Assembly (NCBI GenBank): GCA_964646435.1
Contig: CAZYEJ010000021.1
Coordinates: 1-32,261 of the forward strand
Reading direction: 5' to 3'
Origin: UBA3076 sp964646435
GTDB taxonomy: Bacteria > Desulfobacterota > Dissulfuribacteria > Dissulfuribacterales > UBA3076
Length of the DNA: 32,261 nucleotides
Below are positions 32,138 to 32,261 of this stretch, in pieces. The notes beneath the pieces were generated by a model, which did not search any database, had not been told where the DNA came from, and was given only the letters and a program-made list of their open reading frames with translations. The first letter of the stretch is position 1; every line of letters starts with the position of its first letter. The translations under genes and the position numbers were made by a program.

Positions 32138-32261
32138 GCCTGAACGAAAACCCCAAATTTTGTTTTCTCAAGTTAGGTCGGGGACCATTAACATATTAAG
32201 ATTATATCCTTTTTTAATTCAAAATTCAAAATTAAGAATTCAAAATTGTGTCTGAACGGCC
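32136..32261 (+). mobile_element. Repeat family A, third copy (cut by the window edge)
   Basis: Starts GTGCCTGAACGAAAACCCC and follows the full copy at 26507 closely, including GACCATTAACATATTAAG and the final GTGTCTGAACGGCC, where the window stops. Its left end overlaps the right end of the family B element by two bases, so one probably inserted beside or into the other. Confidence 0.7.

Overview
The window looks like a chromosomal segment of a Gram-negative bacterium, most plausibly a member of the Desulfobacterota (former Deltaproteobacteria). The evidence is lptF/lptG, an undecaprenyl-diphosphatase and a class A penicillin-binding protein (a double-membrane cell with peptidoglycan), combined with a PEGA-domain Ser/Thr kinase, a receiver-PATAN-Roadblock regulator, a SWIM/SNF2 helicase and a DUF362 remnant, a mix common in that group. 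No rRNA gene or other species-level marker is present, so the placement is an inference. Most of the window is housekeeping DNA, but the gaps are unusually rich in short inverted-repeat elements.

Layout. 1-5122: rho, then a pbp1A-panE pair, all on the minus strand, preceded by a noncoding stretch with a damaged repeat copy. 5221-6617: tRNA-Pro(UGG), a divergent Cys-rich TrmO/TsaA-like gene, a 215-bp inverted-repeat element and a 5'-truncated DUF362 remnant. 6719-10439: a signalling pair facing each other, a kinase-PEGA-DUF1566 protein and a receiver-PATAN-Roadblock regulator. 10601-13852: SNF2 helicase. 14057-14755: a Phd/VapC toxin-antitoxin operon with a recognisable promoter/operator. 14765-21101: a minus-strand series purL, AI-2E transporter, PPP-type phosphatase, unknown small protein, xerC/D-type recombinase. 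21395-24365: lptF-lptG, nth and tRNA-Arg(ACG). 24466-26362: uppP-htrA-like operon. 26363-28626: an accessory pocket with two repeat elements and a DUF4143 ATPase behind a perfect 18-bp palindrome. 28627-31960: tRNA-Ser(CGA), tRNA-Ser(GGA), SRP RNA, dnaX, ebfC and recR, all minus strand. 31974-32261: two abutting repeat elements.

How the genes work together. Envelope functions dominate the housekeeping set: PBP1A builds peptidoglycan, UppP recycles its lipid carrier, LptF/LptG power lipopolysaccharide export and the HtrA-like protease handles periplasmic protein quality. Genome maintenance is represented by DnaX/EbfC/RecR, Nth, XerC/D and the SNF2 protein. Rho, SRP RNA and four tRNA genes cover transcription termination, protein targeting and translation.

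The points most worth a second look are: the 18-bp perfect palindrome that overlaps a near-consensus promoter placed so that the DUF4143 ATPase mRNA would be almost leaderless; the PEGA kinase with an altered catalytic loop next to a three-domain regulator; the TrmO-like protein with an added Cys-rich head and a lost signature; and at least five families of small nonautonomous repeats, one of them present as a full element at 31974-32137 and as a solo end at 16185-16222. I did not find a CRISPR array, an insertion sequence with its own transposase, or a clear multi-gene defence system.
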